A DNA stretch of 64,000 nucleotides, taken from assembly GCF_029167375.1 (NCBI RefSeq), contig NZ_JARFTP010000010.1:87812-151811 (forward strand). Direction: 5' to 3'. The notes below the pieces were generated by a model that searched no databases, was not told the origin of the DNA, and worked only from the letters and a program-made list of their open reading frames with translations. Positions 33,774 through 43,100 of the stretch are shown one piece after another (the stretch's first letter is position 1; each line of letters opens with the position of its first letter). Position numbers and translations under genes: made by a program. This DNA is from Tsukamurella sp. 8F. GTDB lineage: Bacteria; Actinomycetota; Actinomycetes; Mycobacteriales; Mycobacteriaceae.

Positions 33774-34522
33774 TGAAGACCCTTCCCAAGTTGGCGTCCG
33801 CCGTCGCCTGTGTAGCTGCCGCAGGCTCGCTCGCCATCGCTCCCGTCCAGGCAGCACCCGCCACCGGTCCGGTCAAGGACGTCGTGATCGTGCCCGGCCA
33901 GACCTTCGGCTCGCTGCCCTACACACCGCTCAAGGATTCGCTCGAGCAGAGCGGTTACCGGGTGACGGTGCTGAGCACCGAGGGCACCAACCTGCCGGCG
34001 GACGCGCGGGTCATCGCGGGGACCGTCGACGGGATCCGCAAGGCTCACCCGAAGGACGGGATCGCGCTCGTCGGGCACAGCGTCGGCGGTCTGTCGGCCC
34101 GCTACTACCTCAAGGAGCTCGGCGGCGCGAGCAAGGTGAAGACCTACGTTGCCATCGGTACGCCGCAGTACGGCAACCCGGCCGGCTGCACGCAGTCCGG
34201 GACCGCGCACGACGTCTGCCCCACGACGCCCTTCATGAAGGCCCTGAACGGGGGCGTCAACGCGGTCGGGTCGACGCAGTACTACTCGATCCGCTCTTCG
34301 AAGGAGTGGGTCGACGGCCGCCTGACCGGTCGCCAGTGCCGCATGGCGCCGATCTCGTCGATCACCAGCAAGGGCGACATAGACCACATCATCGAGCCGC
34401 TCGACCCGCGCGTCGCCGCGCAGGTCAAGGCTGCACTCGCCGGCAACTGCCAGGGCCAGACCGTCACCGCTCCGGTCGGCTCCATCAACGTGAATCAGAC
34501 CCTGTACCCGGGCGGGCGATAG
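33773..34522 (+). CDS. Exported lipase (class 2-like alpha/beta hydrolase)
   Basis: A 249-residue secreted lipase: signal peptide at about residues 1-27 (cleavage near VQAAPA), mature start VKDVVIVPGQ, nucleophile Ser103 in GHSVGG, probable acid and base in SKGDIDHIIEP, and paired cysteines suiting an extracellular enzyme. No ribosome site precedes ATG 33773; the -10-like element is 6 bases upstream, so the mRNA is probably leaderless. An IdeR-like sequence overlaps the promoter and the gene sits next to the siderophore cluster, which makes iron control possible. Convergent with mbtA. Confidence 0.85.
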   Translation: MKTLPKLASAVACVAAAGSLAIAPVQAAPATGPVKDVVIVPGQTFGSLPYTPLKDSLEQSGYRVTVLSTEGTNLPADARVIAGTVDGIRKAHPKDGIALVGHSVGGLSARYYLKELGGASKVKTYVAIGTPQYGNPAGCTQSGTAHDVCPTTPFMKALNGGVNAVGSTQYYSIRSSKEWVDGRLTGRQCRMAPISSITSKGDIDHIIEPLDPRVAAQVKAALAGNCQGQTVTAPVGSINVNQTLYPGGR

Positions 34523-34544
34523 CCGCCGACCCGGGCGCGGCGGC
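34522..34544. terminator. Bidirectional hairpin between lipase and mbtA
   Basis: GCCGCCG (34522-34528) pairs with CGGCGGC (34538-34544) around a 9-base loop in the 24-bp gap between two convergent genes. No U-run is evident. Confidence 0.4.
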
Positions 34545-34546
34545 CG

Positions 34547-36157
34547 TCATTCCAGCAGTCCCGCCTTCACCGCCTTCCGGTCGACCTTGCCGACGGCGGT
34601 GTACGGGAGCGAGGAGACCGATTCGAGCCGGTCGGGAAGCTTGAACCGTGCGAGCCCGCGGCCTAGGAGAAAGGTCCGCAGCTCGGGCAACGACGGTGCC
34701 GTGCCCGAGGTCACGACGACTGCGCACGTCCGCTCGCCGAGCGCATCGTCGGGCAGCCCGATCACGGCGGCCTCGCGGACGGCGGGATGGAACAGCAGTT
34801 CCTCCTCGATGTCGTCGGGCGCGATGTTCTCGCCTCCCCGCACGATCGTCTCTTTGAGCCGCGACACGTACTCGATGTAGCCGTCGGCGCGCACGCGGAC
34901 CCGGTCACCGGACCGGTAGAAGCCATCGGGCGAGAAGCCGCGCCTGTTGATGGCCTCGGCGCGGTAGTAGCCGCGAATCGTGTACGGCCCGCGGGTCAGT
35001 AGCTCGCCGGGCTCGCCGGCGGCGACGGCAGCACCGTCCTCGTCGACGACCCGTAGTTCGTCGAATGCACTGATGGGGCGGCCCTGCGTGCGAGCCAGGA
35101 TCTCGTCGTCGTCGCCGATGCGCGTGGCATTGATCAGGCCTTCCGCCATGCCGAAGACCTGTTGCAGCGCACCTGGAAACGCGACCGAAGCCGCCCGTGC
35201 ATCGGATTCCGTGAGGAGCGCGCCGCCGACCTGGAGCAGCCGCAGCGACGACACGTCGGCGGGCTCCCAGGTCCGCGCGGCGGTCCACAGCTGCGCGAGC
35301 GCCGGCACCAGGGCCGTGACGGTGACGCCGTGCTTCTCGATGAGTCCGAAAGTGTTGTCCGGACTAGGGTTCTCGGTGAACACGACGTGCCCGCCCACGC
35401 CCAGGACGCCGAGGACGCCTGGACAGCACAGGGGGAAGTTGTGCGCCGCGGGCAGTGCCGTCAGGTACACATCGCCCGGTGCCAGCAGTGTCGCCTCGAT
35501 GGAGCACTGCGCGTTGTACCAGTAGTCGTTGTGCGTGCGCGGGATCAGCTTGGGAGCGCCGGTGGTACCGCCCGAGATCAACAGCAGCGCCGGCTCGTCC
35601 GGGTCGACAGTGGCGGGCGTATGGTCGGAGGCCGAAGGGAGCGGGCTGTGCGGGCCGGGGTCCCCGTGGACGAAGACGTGGCGCACGCCCCGTACGCGCG
35701 ACTGCAGCTCGGCGGCCAGCTCGCGGTAGTCGACGCCGGGCCTAGTGTCCTCGCATACGTATCCGGCAGCGCCGGACGCCTCGGCCAAGTGCGCGATCTC
35801 CGCGATGCGGTGCGCGGGCAGCGACATGACCGGCACTACGGCGGCGCGCAGTAGACCCAGCAGGGTCACAGCGAACTCGACGGTGTTCTGCAGTTGCAGC
35901 ACCACGCGCTCGCCGGGCGCGAGCCACTCGGCGAAGCCGGCGCCGCGCTCCGCGGCCGCAGCGTAGAGCTCCGCGTATGTCAGCGTCCCGGCGGGATCGG
36001 TGACGGCGGGTGAATCGGGCCGGGCGAGGCCGGCAGCCTGGACGGACTCCCACAGCGGTCGGTCCGCGAACAAGCCCGCATCCGCGTAGCGTTCGCGCAT
36101 ATCGTGTCGATACCCAACGAAACCTTCTGCTAGGTAATTGTTTTCAGGGTCCGTCAT
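34547..36157 (-). CDS. mbtA: Salicyl-AMP ligase (MbtA-like)
   Basis: A 536-residue aryl-acid adenylating enzyme of the EntE/DhbE/MbtA type. It activates salicylate and loads it on the aryl carrier domain of the MbtB-like synthetase. Visible motifs: ISGGTTGAPKLIPRTH (AMP loop), HNFPLCCPGVLG (aryl-acid pocket), QVFGMAEGL, FYRSGD, KETIVRGGENI and a C-terminal Lys in GKVDRK. Where DHB-specific enzymes carry Ser in HNYPLSSPG, this one has Cys, as in salicylate-specific MbtA and YbtE. AGGAG precedes ATG 36157. It diverges from mbtI over an IdeR-like box, so it is probably iron-repressed. Confidence 0.92.
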   Translation of the reverse strand: MTDPENNYLAEGFVGYRHDMRERYADAGLFADRPLWESVQAAGLARPDSPAVTDPAGTLTYAELYAAAAERGAGFAEWLAPGERVVLQLQNTVEFAVTLLGLLRAAVVPVMSLPAHRIAEIAHLAEASGAAGYVCEDTRPGVDYRELAAELQSRVRGVRHVFVHGDPGPHSPLPSASDHTPATVDPDEPALLLISGGTTGAPKLIPRTHNDYWYNAQCSIEATLLAPGDVYLTALPAAHNFPLCCPGVLGVLGVGGHVVFTENPSPDNTFGLIEKHGVTVTALVPALAQLWTAARTWEPADVSSLRLLQVGGALLTESDARAASVAFPGALQQVFGMAEGLINATRIGDDDEILARTQGRPISAFDELRVVDEDGAAVAAGEPGELLTRGPYTIRGYYRAEAINRRGFSPDGFYRSGDRVRVRADGYIEYVSRLKETIVRGGENIAPDDIEEELLFHPAVREAAVIGLPDDALGERTCAVVVTSGTAPSLPELRTFLLGRGLARFKLPDRLESVSSLPYTAVGKVDRKAVKAGLLE

Positions 36158-36212
36158 GTGACGCTCCTAACGATGGTCCGGCGCCACCCGGAACTTGCCC
36201 GGGAGCCGCCGC

Positions 36213-36231
36213 TTACCATAGCCTCACCTCA
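36213..36231. promoter_or_regulatory. IdeR-like iron box between mbtA and mbtI
   Basis: Read on the reverse strand, TGAGGTGAGGCTATGGTAA matches the IdeR consensus at 14 of 19 positions. It lies in the 95-bp divergent promoter region and would repress both mbtA and the mbtI operon when iron is sufficient. Confidence 0.65.
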
Positions 36232-36252
36232 GTTGATCCCCGGAGGTAACTC

Positions 36253-37575
36253 GTGTCCGTGACCCTTGACCAAACGTCCGCGCTGCGGCCGGTCGCTGTC
36301 GGCCCGCTGGATGCCGCACGCATCTGTGCTGCGTGGGCGCAGTCCGGTCTGGCGGACGACTACGTGGCCTACGAGCGGCCGTCGGGCTTCGTGTTCGCGG
36401 GTGGGGTCCGTGCACGAATCATCCTGTCCGCCACAGAGATCACGATGGATATCGCAGGTGACCGAACGCGTACGCAGTACGGCGGGACGCCCGCACAGGC
36501 GCTCCAGACGGCGTTGGGCACCATCGAGGGCACGTGGACCGCGTACGGCTGGGTGGGCTTCGAGTTCACGTCGCACCTCCGGCGGGAGGACCGGTCCGAC
36601 GGCGTGCTGGGTGAGCTCGTCGTGCCGGAGTTCGAGGCGGTGATCGCACCCGATGGCACGATCACGGCCACCGGGATCGAACCCGAGATCCTTCTCACAC
36701 ATGCCCGCGGCGCCCTGGCGGCGCCGGTGCGCGACACGATCGCCCTCGACGTCGGTGACGACCCCGACGACTACCGCGGGCGCGTCGCGAAGGCCGTCGC
36801 CGAGATCACTCGCGGCGACTACCTCAAGGTGATCCTGTCTCGGCGCGTACCGGTGCCCTTTCCTGTGGACCTGCCGGCGTCCTATGCGGCAGGCCGGAGG
36901 GCGAACACGCCGGCGCGTTCGTTCCTGTTCCGTCTGAGCGGGTTCGAAGCAGCGGGTTTCAGCCCCGAGATCGTCGGCCAGGTGGATGCGCAGCGCAGCG
37001 TGACCACTGAGCCGCTCGCCGGTACGCGCGCGCTGCACATGGACGGTGCCGACGCCCGGGCGCTCCGAGAGGAGCTGCAGTCCGATCCCAAGGAGATCGT
37101 GGAACACGCTGTGTCCGTGCGTCTCTCGTGCGAGGAGGTGCGTGCTGTCGCCAAGCCGGGTACCACCGTCGTCACGGAGTTCATGGCGGTGCGCGAGCGC
37201 GGCAGCGTCCAGCACCTCGCGTCGACCGTGCGGGGCGAACTCCTGGACGGGGTCGGAGCCTGGCGCGCGCTGGACGTGCTGTTCCCCGCGGTCACAGCGT
37301 CGGGCATTCCCAAGGAGCCCGCGGTGCGCGCCATCACGCGGCTCGAGCCCGTGGCGCGGGGCCTGTACTCGGGCGCCGTCGTCGTCGCCGGTTCGGACGG
37401 CACGCTCGACGCGGCGCTCGTGCTGCGCGCGGCGTACGCACACGACGGGAAGGCGTGGTTGCAGGCGGGCGCCGGCATCGTCGGCCAGTCCGACCCGGAT
37501 CGCGAATTCGAGGAGACCCGGGAGAAGCTCAGCTCGGTGGCGCCGCATCTCGTGCGCAAGGAGGCCGACTCGTGA
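36253..37575 (+). CDS. mbtI: Salicylate synthase (MbtI-like)
   Basis: A 440-residue chorismate-utilising enzyme that converts chorismate through isochorismate to salicylate and pyruvate. The general base lysine is in KVILSR (about Lys192), followed by TEPLAGTRA, DPKEIVEHA, a hydrophobic GLYSG motif and the magnesium site in GQSDPDREFEETREKL. Length and motifs fit the MbtI/Irp9 type of single-enzyme salicylate synthases. GTG 36253 is preceded by GGAGGT. Its stop overlaps the ABC ATPase start (GTGA), so export and synthesis genes are on one mRNA. Confidence 0.95.
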   Translation: MSVTLDQTSALRPVAVGPLDAARICAAWAQSGLADDYVAYERPSGFVFAGGVRARIILSATEITMDIAGDRTRTQYGGTPAQALQTALGTIEGTWTAYGWVGFEFTSHLRREDRSDGVLGELVVPEFEAVIAPDGTITATGIEPEILLTHARGALAAPVRDTIALDVGDDPDDYRGRVAKAVAEITRGDYLKVILSRRVPVPFPVDLPASYAAGRRANTPARSFLFRLSGFEAAGFSPEIVGQVDAQRSVTTEPLAGTRALHMDGADARALREELQSDPKEIVEHAVSVRLSCEEVRAVAKPGTTVVTEFMAVRERGSVQHLASTVRGELLDGVGAWRALDVLFPAVTASGIPKEPAVRAITRLEPVARGLYSGAVVVAGSDGTLDAALVLRAAYAHDGKAWLQAGAGIVGQSDPDREFEETREKLSSVAPHLVRKEADS

Positions 37576-38510
37576 TCGAGGTCGATGGTCTGGTCAAGAC
37601 GTTCGGCGGTGTCAGGGCGCTCGACGGGGTCTCGCTGTCGGTGCCCGGCGGCACGGTGCTCGGGCTGCTCGGGCCCAACGGTAGCGGCAAGACGACCACG
37701 GTGTCCGTCCTCTCGACCCTCGTGCGCCCGGATGCCGGTCACGCCACGATCGGCGGGCACGATGTGGTCGACGAGGCCGAGCGTGTGCGCGAGCTGGTGT
37801 CTCTCACCGGGCAGTACGCGTCGCTCGACCAAGCCCTGACGGTGCGCGAGAACCTGACGATGTTCGGCCGCCTGACGGGCCTGAGGCGGCGTGACACCGC
37901 CGCGCAGGTCGATCATCTCGCGGACACGTACGATCTCGGCGAGTTCCTGGATCGCCGGGTCGGTGCCCTGTCCGGCGGCATGCGCCGCCGCGTCGACATC
38001 GCGTGCGCGCTGGTCACACGTCCGCAGGTGCTGTTCCTCGACGAGCCCACCACGGGGCTGGACCCGCGGAGCCGCCAGGCGGTGTGGGCCGCGGTCCGCG
38101 GCCTGCGAGCCGAGGGCATCACCGTCCTGCTCACTACGCAGTACCTCGAGGAGGCGGACCAGCTGGCCGACCGCATCGTCATGCTGGGCTCGGGTCGCGT
38201 CCTCGCCGAGGGCACGCCGGGCGAGCTCAAGGCGCGCACGGGCGCGGCCGTGTGCGAGGTGACGCTCGCGGCACCGTCGGACTCCGAACGGGTGGTGGCC
38301 GCGCTCGCCGCGTGCGATCTCCAAGCCAGTGTGGACGGGGCCGCCGGGGCCCATCCGGTCGTGCGGGTGCCTGCAGCCGACGGTGCCGACACCCTGCGAC
38401 GGGTGCTCGACGTGCTCGCGGGAGTGGAGTTCATAGACGCGGGTCTGCGGCAGCCGAGCCTCGACGAGGTGTTCCTCTCACTGACCGACACGACGCGGGC
38501 CGACGCGTGA
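37572..38510 (+). CDS. ABC transporter ATPase, DrrA-like (siderophore export)
   Basis: A 312-residue ABC ATPase. Walker A is GPNGSGKTT, the signature LSGGMRRRVD, Walker B LFLDEPTTGLDP, and a long C-terminal domain after residue about 220 is typical of DrrA-type (daunorubicin-resistance) exporters. GTG 37572 overlaps the mbtI stop and its own stop overlaps the permease start. Placed inside the siderophore operon, it most likely powers export of the finished siderophore or its precursor. Confidence 0.9.
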   Translation: MIEVDGLVKTFGGVRALDGVSLSVPGGTVLGLLGPNGSGKTTTVSVLSTLVRPDAGHATIGGHDVVDEAERVRELVSLTGQYASLDQALTVRENLTMFGRLTGLRRRDTAAQVDHLADTYDLGEFLDRRVGALSGGMRRRVDIACALVTRPQVLFLDEPTTGLDPRSRQAVWAAVRGLRAEGITVLLTTQYLEEADQLADRIVMLGSGRVLAEGTPGELKARTGAAVCEVTLAAPSDSERVVAALAACDLQASVDGAAGAHPVVRVPAADGADTLRRVLDVLAGVEFIDAGLRQPSLDEVFLSLTDTTRADA

Positions 38511-39301
38511 CGGCTCCCGCTGCGCAGAAGCCGGCCACCCGCCGCACCGTCCCGCTTCCCGCGGCCGTCGGCGCACTGAGCCTGCGAGGCATCCGTGCCA
38601 GCGCCCGCGATGGCGATCTGGTCCTGGCGATCGGCTCTCCGATCCTGTTCTTCCTGTGCTTCTACACGCCGCTGCACCGCGCCTTCGATGCTGCCGGCGG
38701 CCGGTATGCGCAGTACCTTGCGCCCGTCATCGTGCTGCAGTGCGGACTGTTCACGGCAATCGTCGCCGCGCAGGTCGCGGGGACGGACGCGCGGAGCGCC
38801 GCGCGCGACCGCTTCCTCACGCTGCCCATCCCGCGCGTCGCGCCCGCCGCCGCGCGCATGGTGACGGCCGCGTTCCGCGTGAGCGTCGCCGCGGCGGTCG
38901 CGGTCGGTATCGCATCGGTCTTCGGCTTCCGGTTTCACGGGAAACCGCTGCACATCGCGGCCTTCTTCGCGGCGGTGATCGCCGTGACGGTGGCGCTCTC
39001 GATGTTGTGCGATGCGCTCGGCTCGTCGGCGACGAACCCCGAGAACGTCGCCCAGGGCCTCATGATTCCACAGCTCCTCCTGGTGATGCTCTCAACGGGA
39101 CTGGTTCCAGCCCAGGGCTTTCCGGGATGGGTGCAGCCGTTCGTGCGGAATCAGCCGATCTCGGTGCTTGCCGACGCCATGCGCGGTTGGGCTGACGGCG
39201 AGCCGACCCGCGTGGGGCCTGCCGCAGCGTGGATCGCGGGGCTCTTGGCGGTGGGCGTCGCCGTGATCGTCGTCGCCGGCCGCAAGGAGGCCACGCGGTG
39301 A
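38507..39301 (+). CDS. ABC-2 type permease 1 (DrrB-like)
   Basis: A 264-residue ABC-2 membrane protein with about six hydrophobic helices and the ABC-2 block QGLMIPQLLLVMLSTGLVP followed by QPFVRNQPISVLADAMRGW. It pairs with the preceding ATPase and the next permease as a heteromeric exporter. The GTG start overlaps the ATPase stop by 4 bases; longer upstream reading frames overlap the ATPase gene. Confidence 0.88.
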   Translation: MTAPAAQKPATRRTVPLPAAVGALSLRGIRASARDGDLVLAIGSPILFFLCFYTPLHRAFDAAGGRYAQYLAPVIVLQCGLFTAIVAAQVAGTDARSAARDRFLTLPIPRVAPAAARMVTAAFRVSVAAAVAVGIASVFGFRFHGKPLHIAAFFAAVIAVTVALSMLCDALGSSATNPENVAQGLMIPQLLLVMLSTGLVPAQGFPGWVQPFVRNQPISVLADAMRGWADGEPTRVGPAAAWIAGLLAVGVAVIVVAGRKEATR

Positions 39302-40119
39302 CCGCCGCGGGTGCGCCGCAGCGGACGGCGGCAGCGGGACCGAGACGCGCCGCCGTCGGGCTCGGTACGCAGACCCTGGTGCTGGCCGGATCTCTGGCGC
39401 GGTCGTGGGCGCGACAGCCGGGTATCGCGATCCAGGCGGTCGTGTTCCCCGCGTTCCTGCTGCTGATGTTCCAGACCGTGCTCGGCCGTACCGTCGACGC
39501 CATGGGCGGCGGCGAGAGTGTGTATCGCAACGCGGGTCTCATCGCCCTCATCGGCGTCATGTACGGCAGTCTGGCGACGGGCATCGGCTTGATCACCGAG
39601 CGCGAGTCGGGCCTCCTTGCCCGGCAGTGGACTCTTCCCGTGCCGCGCGCGGGCTTCCTCGCCGGGCGCCTGCTGGCCGAGTTGGCGCGTGCGTTGGTGA
39701 GTACCGCGGTGCTGTTCGGGCTTGCGGTGTGTCTCGGCTTCCGCTTCTCTCAGGGGTTCGCCGCGGGTATCGGTGCGTTCGTAGTGCCGGTCGCGTTCGC
39801 CGCCGCGTGCGCGCTCGGCATCATCGCGATGGCGACGGTGACATCCGAGAAGCAGATAGTGCAGGTGTTCGGCGCCCTGTTCCTGCTCGCCATGTTCTTC
39901 AACACCGGCTTCGTGCCGCTCGACCAGTACCCCGGTTGGCTGCAGCCGGTGGTGCGGTGGCAGCCGATGAGCCCGGCCATCGATCTCATGCGGGGCCTTA
40001 CCGAGGGTGGGGCCGTCGCCGTGCCGCTCGCGGCCTCCGCGGCGTGGATCGTGGTGATCGCTTTGCTGGGCGGGATCGTCGCCGCTCGCGGCTTCCGCCA
40101 CGCGGCCACCGCCCGCTGA
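39298..40119 (+). CDS. ABC-2 type permease 2 (DrrB/C-like)
   Basis: A 273-residue ABC-2 membrane protein, clearly related to the preceding permease (shared QPxVRxQPxS-x-AxDLMRGL-like block, here QPVVRWQPMSPAIDLMRGL). About six membrane helices. GTG 39298 overlaps the upstream stop. The two unequal permeases and one ATPase form a DrrABC-like set, unlike the MmpL4/MmpL5 export route known for mycobacterial mycobactin. Confidence 0.88.
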   Translation: MTAAGAPQRTAAAGPRRAAVGLGTQTLVLAGSLARSWARQPGIAIQAVVFPAFLLLMFQTVLGRTVDAMGGGESVYRNAGLIALIGVMYGSLATGIGLITERESGLLARQWTLPVPRAGFLAGRLLAELARALVSTAVLFGLAVCLGFRFSQGFAAGIGAFVVPVAFAAACALGIIAMATVTSEKQIVQVFGALFLLAMFFNTGFVPLDQYPGWLQPVVRWQPMSPAIDLMRGLTEGGAVAVPLAASAAWIVVIALLGGIVAARGFRHAATAR

Positions 40120-40136
40120 ACCCAAGGAGTATCAAC

Positions 40137-43100
40137 GTGTCCGATCACCTCGACGAGGTCCGTGCCGAGGTCGCCGCGCTGCTGGCGACGGAGGCCGGCG
40201 CCATCGATCCCGAGGCCGACCTGATCGAGCTGGGCCTCGACTCGATCCGCATGATGGCCGTCGCGGGTGGGTGGCGCAGCCGTGGTGCGACAGTGAACTT
40301 CGCGCAGCTCGCGGAGACCCCGACCGTGGCCGCGTGGGCGCGCCTGCTGGCGGAATCAGACCAGGGCGCCGCCGCTCCTGCACCTGAGCCCGAGCCCATG
40401 GCCGGGGACGCGCTCGAGGCTGCCGACACGGACGATTCGTTCCCGCTCGCGCCCATGGCGCACGCGTACTGGACAGGTCGGCAGACGGACGATCTCGGCA
40501 ACGTCGCAGCGCATCTCTACGTCGAGTTCGACGGCCCCGACATCGACCCCGAACGTCTGCGGGCCGCGCTGCTCGGCCTGCTCGAGATCCACCCCATGCT
40601 GCGCGCGCAGGTGCTCGCCGAGGGGCGACAGCGCATCGGCGAGGCACGCGACCTGCTCGCGGTCACGGATCTACGCGCCGCGCCGGCCGGCGATCGCGCC
40701 CGCGAGCTGGCCACGTTGCGCGACAGTAAGACCCACCAGCTGCTCGACGTGCATGCCGGACGCGTCCTCGACGTCGCGCTCACCCGGTTGCCCGACGGCA
40801 GCCGGCTGCACGTCGACATCGACATGATCGCCGCGGACGCCCTGAGCTACCGGGTGTTCATGCGTGACCTCGCCCGGTTGTACCTGGGGGAGGAGGTCTC
40901 GGCGCCAGCGGTCACGTACCGCCGGTACCTCGACCTGCTACCGGATCGGACCGCCGAGCGTGCGGTCGACGCCGCCTGGTGGCGCGAACGCCTGGACGAC
41001 CTGCCCGGGGCGCCGGACCTGCCGCTGTCCGCCGCCGGTCGCACCGGCACCGCGACACGTGTGGTGCGGCTGCACCACCACGTCGATGCGCAGGCCGCGG
41101 CGGCTATCGCGGAACACGCGCGTGCGCAGGGTGTCACAGCCGCGATGGCGTTGGCCGCGGTATTCGCGTCGACGGTCGGCGCGTGGAGCGCCACCGAATC
41201 GTTCCTCCTGAATCTTCCGATGTTTCATCGGGAGCCCGTGCATCCCGAGATCGACCGGGTGGTGGGGGACTTCACGTCGTCTGTGCTGCTGGATGTGCAG
41301 GCGTCCGCCGAGTCGCTCGCCGAACGAGCGCGAGACCTACAGAACCGGCTGCACCGCAATGCCTCCCACTCGGCCCTCGGTGGGCTCGACGTGCTGCGCA
41401 TGCTGGGTCGTGCGCGCGGCGAACAGGTACTGGCGCCGGTCGTCTATACCAGCGCACTGGGCTTGGGGGAGCTCTTCGAGCCTGTGGTCACCGAAGCCTT
41501 CGGCGGCGCGGTGTCCATTGTGTCGCAGGGGCCGCAGGTCCTCCTCGACGCGCAGGTCACCGAGTTCGACGGCGGCCTCCTGCTGAACTGGGACATCCGC
41601 GCCGACGCGTTCGAAGCCGGTGTCGCGCAGGCGATGTTCGACCACTACCGTGCGGGCGTCGATGCGTTGGTCGCGGGCACCTGGACCGAACCGGGCGTCG
41701 CCGACGTGCCGGCGGCTCAGCTCGTCCGGCGGGCGGAGGCGAACGACACCGGGGCCGACAACCCACCCCGCACGTTGCACGGCGCGTTCTTCGTTCGCGC
41801 GCAGGCGGATCCGGATGCGGTTGCGGTCACGGGCAGCGGCGGCACCCTGACGTACGGCGAGCTCGCCCGCCAGGCGCTGGCCGTTGCGGCCTGTCTGCGG
41901 GCCGAGGGCGTCAAGCCTGCGGATGCGGTCGCCATTCGGCTGCCGAAGGGGCCGGACCAGGTCGTCGCGGCGCTGGGCGTGCTCGCGGCCGGCGGCGTCT
42001 ACGTGCCGGTCGGGTACGACCAGCCGGAGGCCAGGCGCGGGGCGGTCATCGCGGGTTCCGGTGCACGGGTTGAGATCTCGGACGACGGTGTCGGCATCGC
42101 ACTCGCCGACGCCCGGGGATCCGAGGCGCTCGTAGGGCCCGTCGATGTGCAACCAGGCGCCCTCGCCTACATCCTGTACACGTCCGGCTCGACGGGTACA
42201 CCCAAGGGCGTCGAGGTGAGCCACGACGCGGCCGCGAATACGATCGACGATCTGGTCGACCGTTTCGCGATGGGACCCGGTGCCAGGACGTTCGGCATCT
42301 CGGCGCTCGAGTTCGACCTGTCCGTGTTCGACGTGTTCGCACCGCTCGCAGTGGGCGGTGCGGTCGTCACGGTGACGGAGGCCGAGAAGGGCGACCCGGC
42401 GGCATGGCTGCGGCTCGTGCGTGAGCACGGCGTCACTGTCGTGAACTGCGTGCCGTCCATCCTCGACCTACTCCTCGTGGAGGCGGAGCGATCCGGCGTA
42501 CGGCTGGACTCGCTGAGGACGGTGCTGCTCGGCGGCGACCGCGTGGGAGCCGATCTGCCCCTGCGGCTGGCCGCCCGCGCCGACGGTGCCCGCTTCGCGG
42601 GGCTGGGCGGCGCGACGGAGGCGGCCATCCACTCCACAGTGCGTGAGGTGCCGGCGGCCGATGCAGCGACGTTCGCCACCACGTGGGACTCGGTCCCGTA
42701 CGGAACCCCGCTGCACAATGTGTTGTGTCGAGTGACGGATTCCGCAGGTAGGGACCGCCCGGATTGGGTGCCCGGCGAGCTCTGGATCGGCGGTCGCTCG
42801 GTCGCCGACGGCTACCGGGGCGAGCCTGAGCGCACGGCTCGGCAGTTCGTGACCGCGCCCGCGGCGCCGGGCGGCCGCGATGTGCGGTGGTACCGCACGG
42901 GTGACCGCGCCCGCTACCTTCCAGACGGTTCGCTCGACTTCCTCGGGCGAGCCGACGACCAGGTGAAGGTGCGCGGCTACCGGGTCGAGCTGGGTGAGGT
43001 CGAGGCGGCGCTCCGGGGCTGCCCGGGCGTGACCGGAGCGCTTGCCACCGTCGTCACCGACGGCCGCCTGCCTGCGATCGCGGCTGCCGTCTGCGGCACC

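Noticed and set aside
36229..37548. A long open reverse-strand frame opposite the salicylate synthase gene
   Set aside because: High-GC coding DNA keeps the opposite strand open. The forward frame has all MbtI motifs, and the reverse product is Arg/Gly/Asp-rich with no recognisable domain.
39405..40136. Extension of the MbtB frame about 730 bp upstream
   Set aside because: It runs through the second ABC permease in another frame. The GTG at 40137 has an AAGGAG site and starts an aryl-carrier domain.
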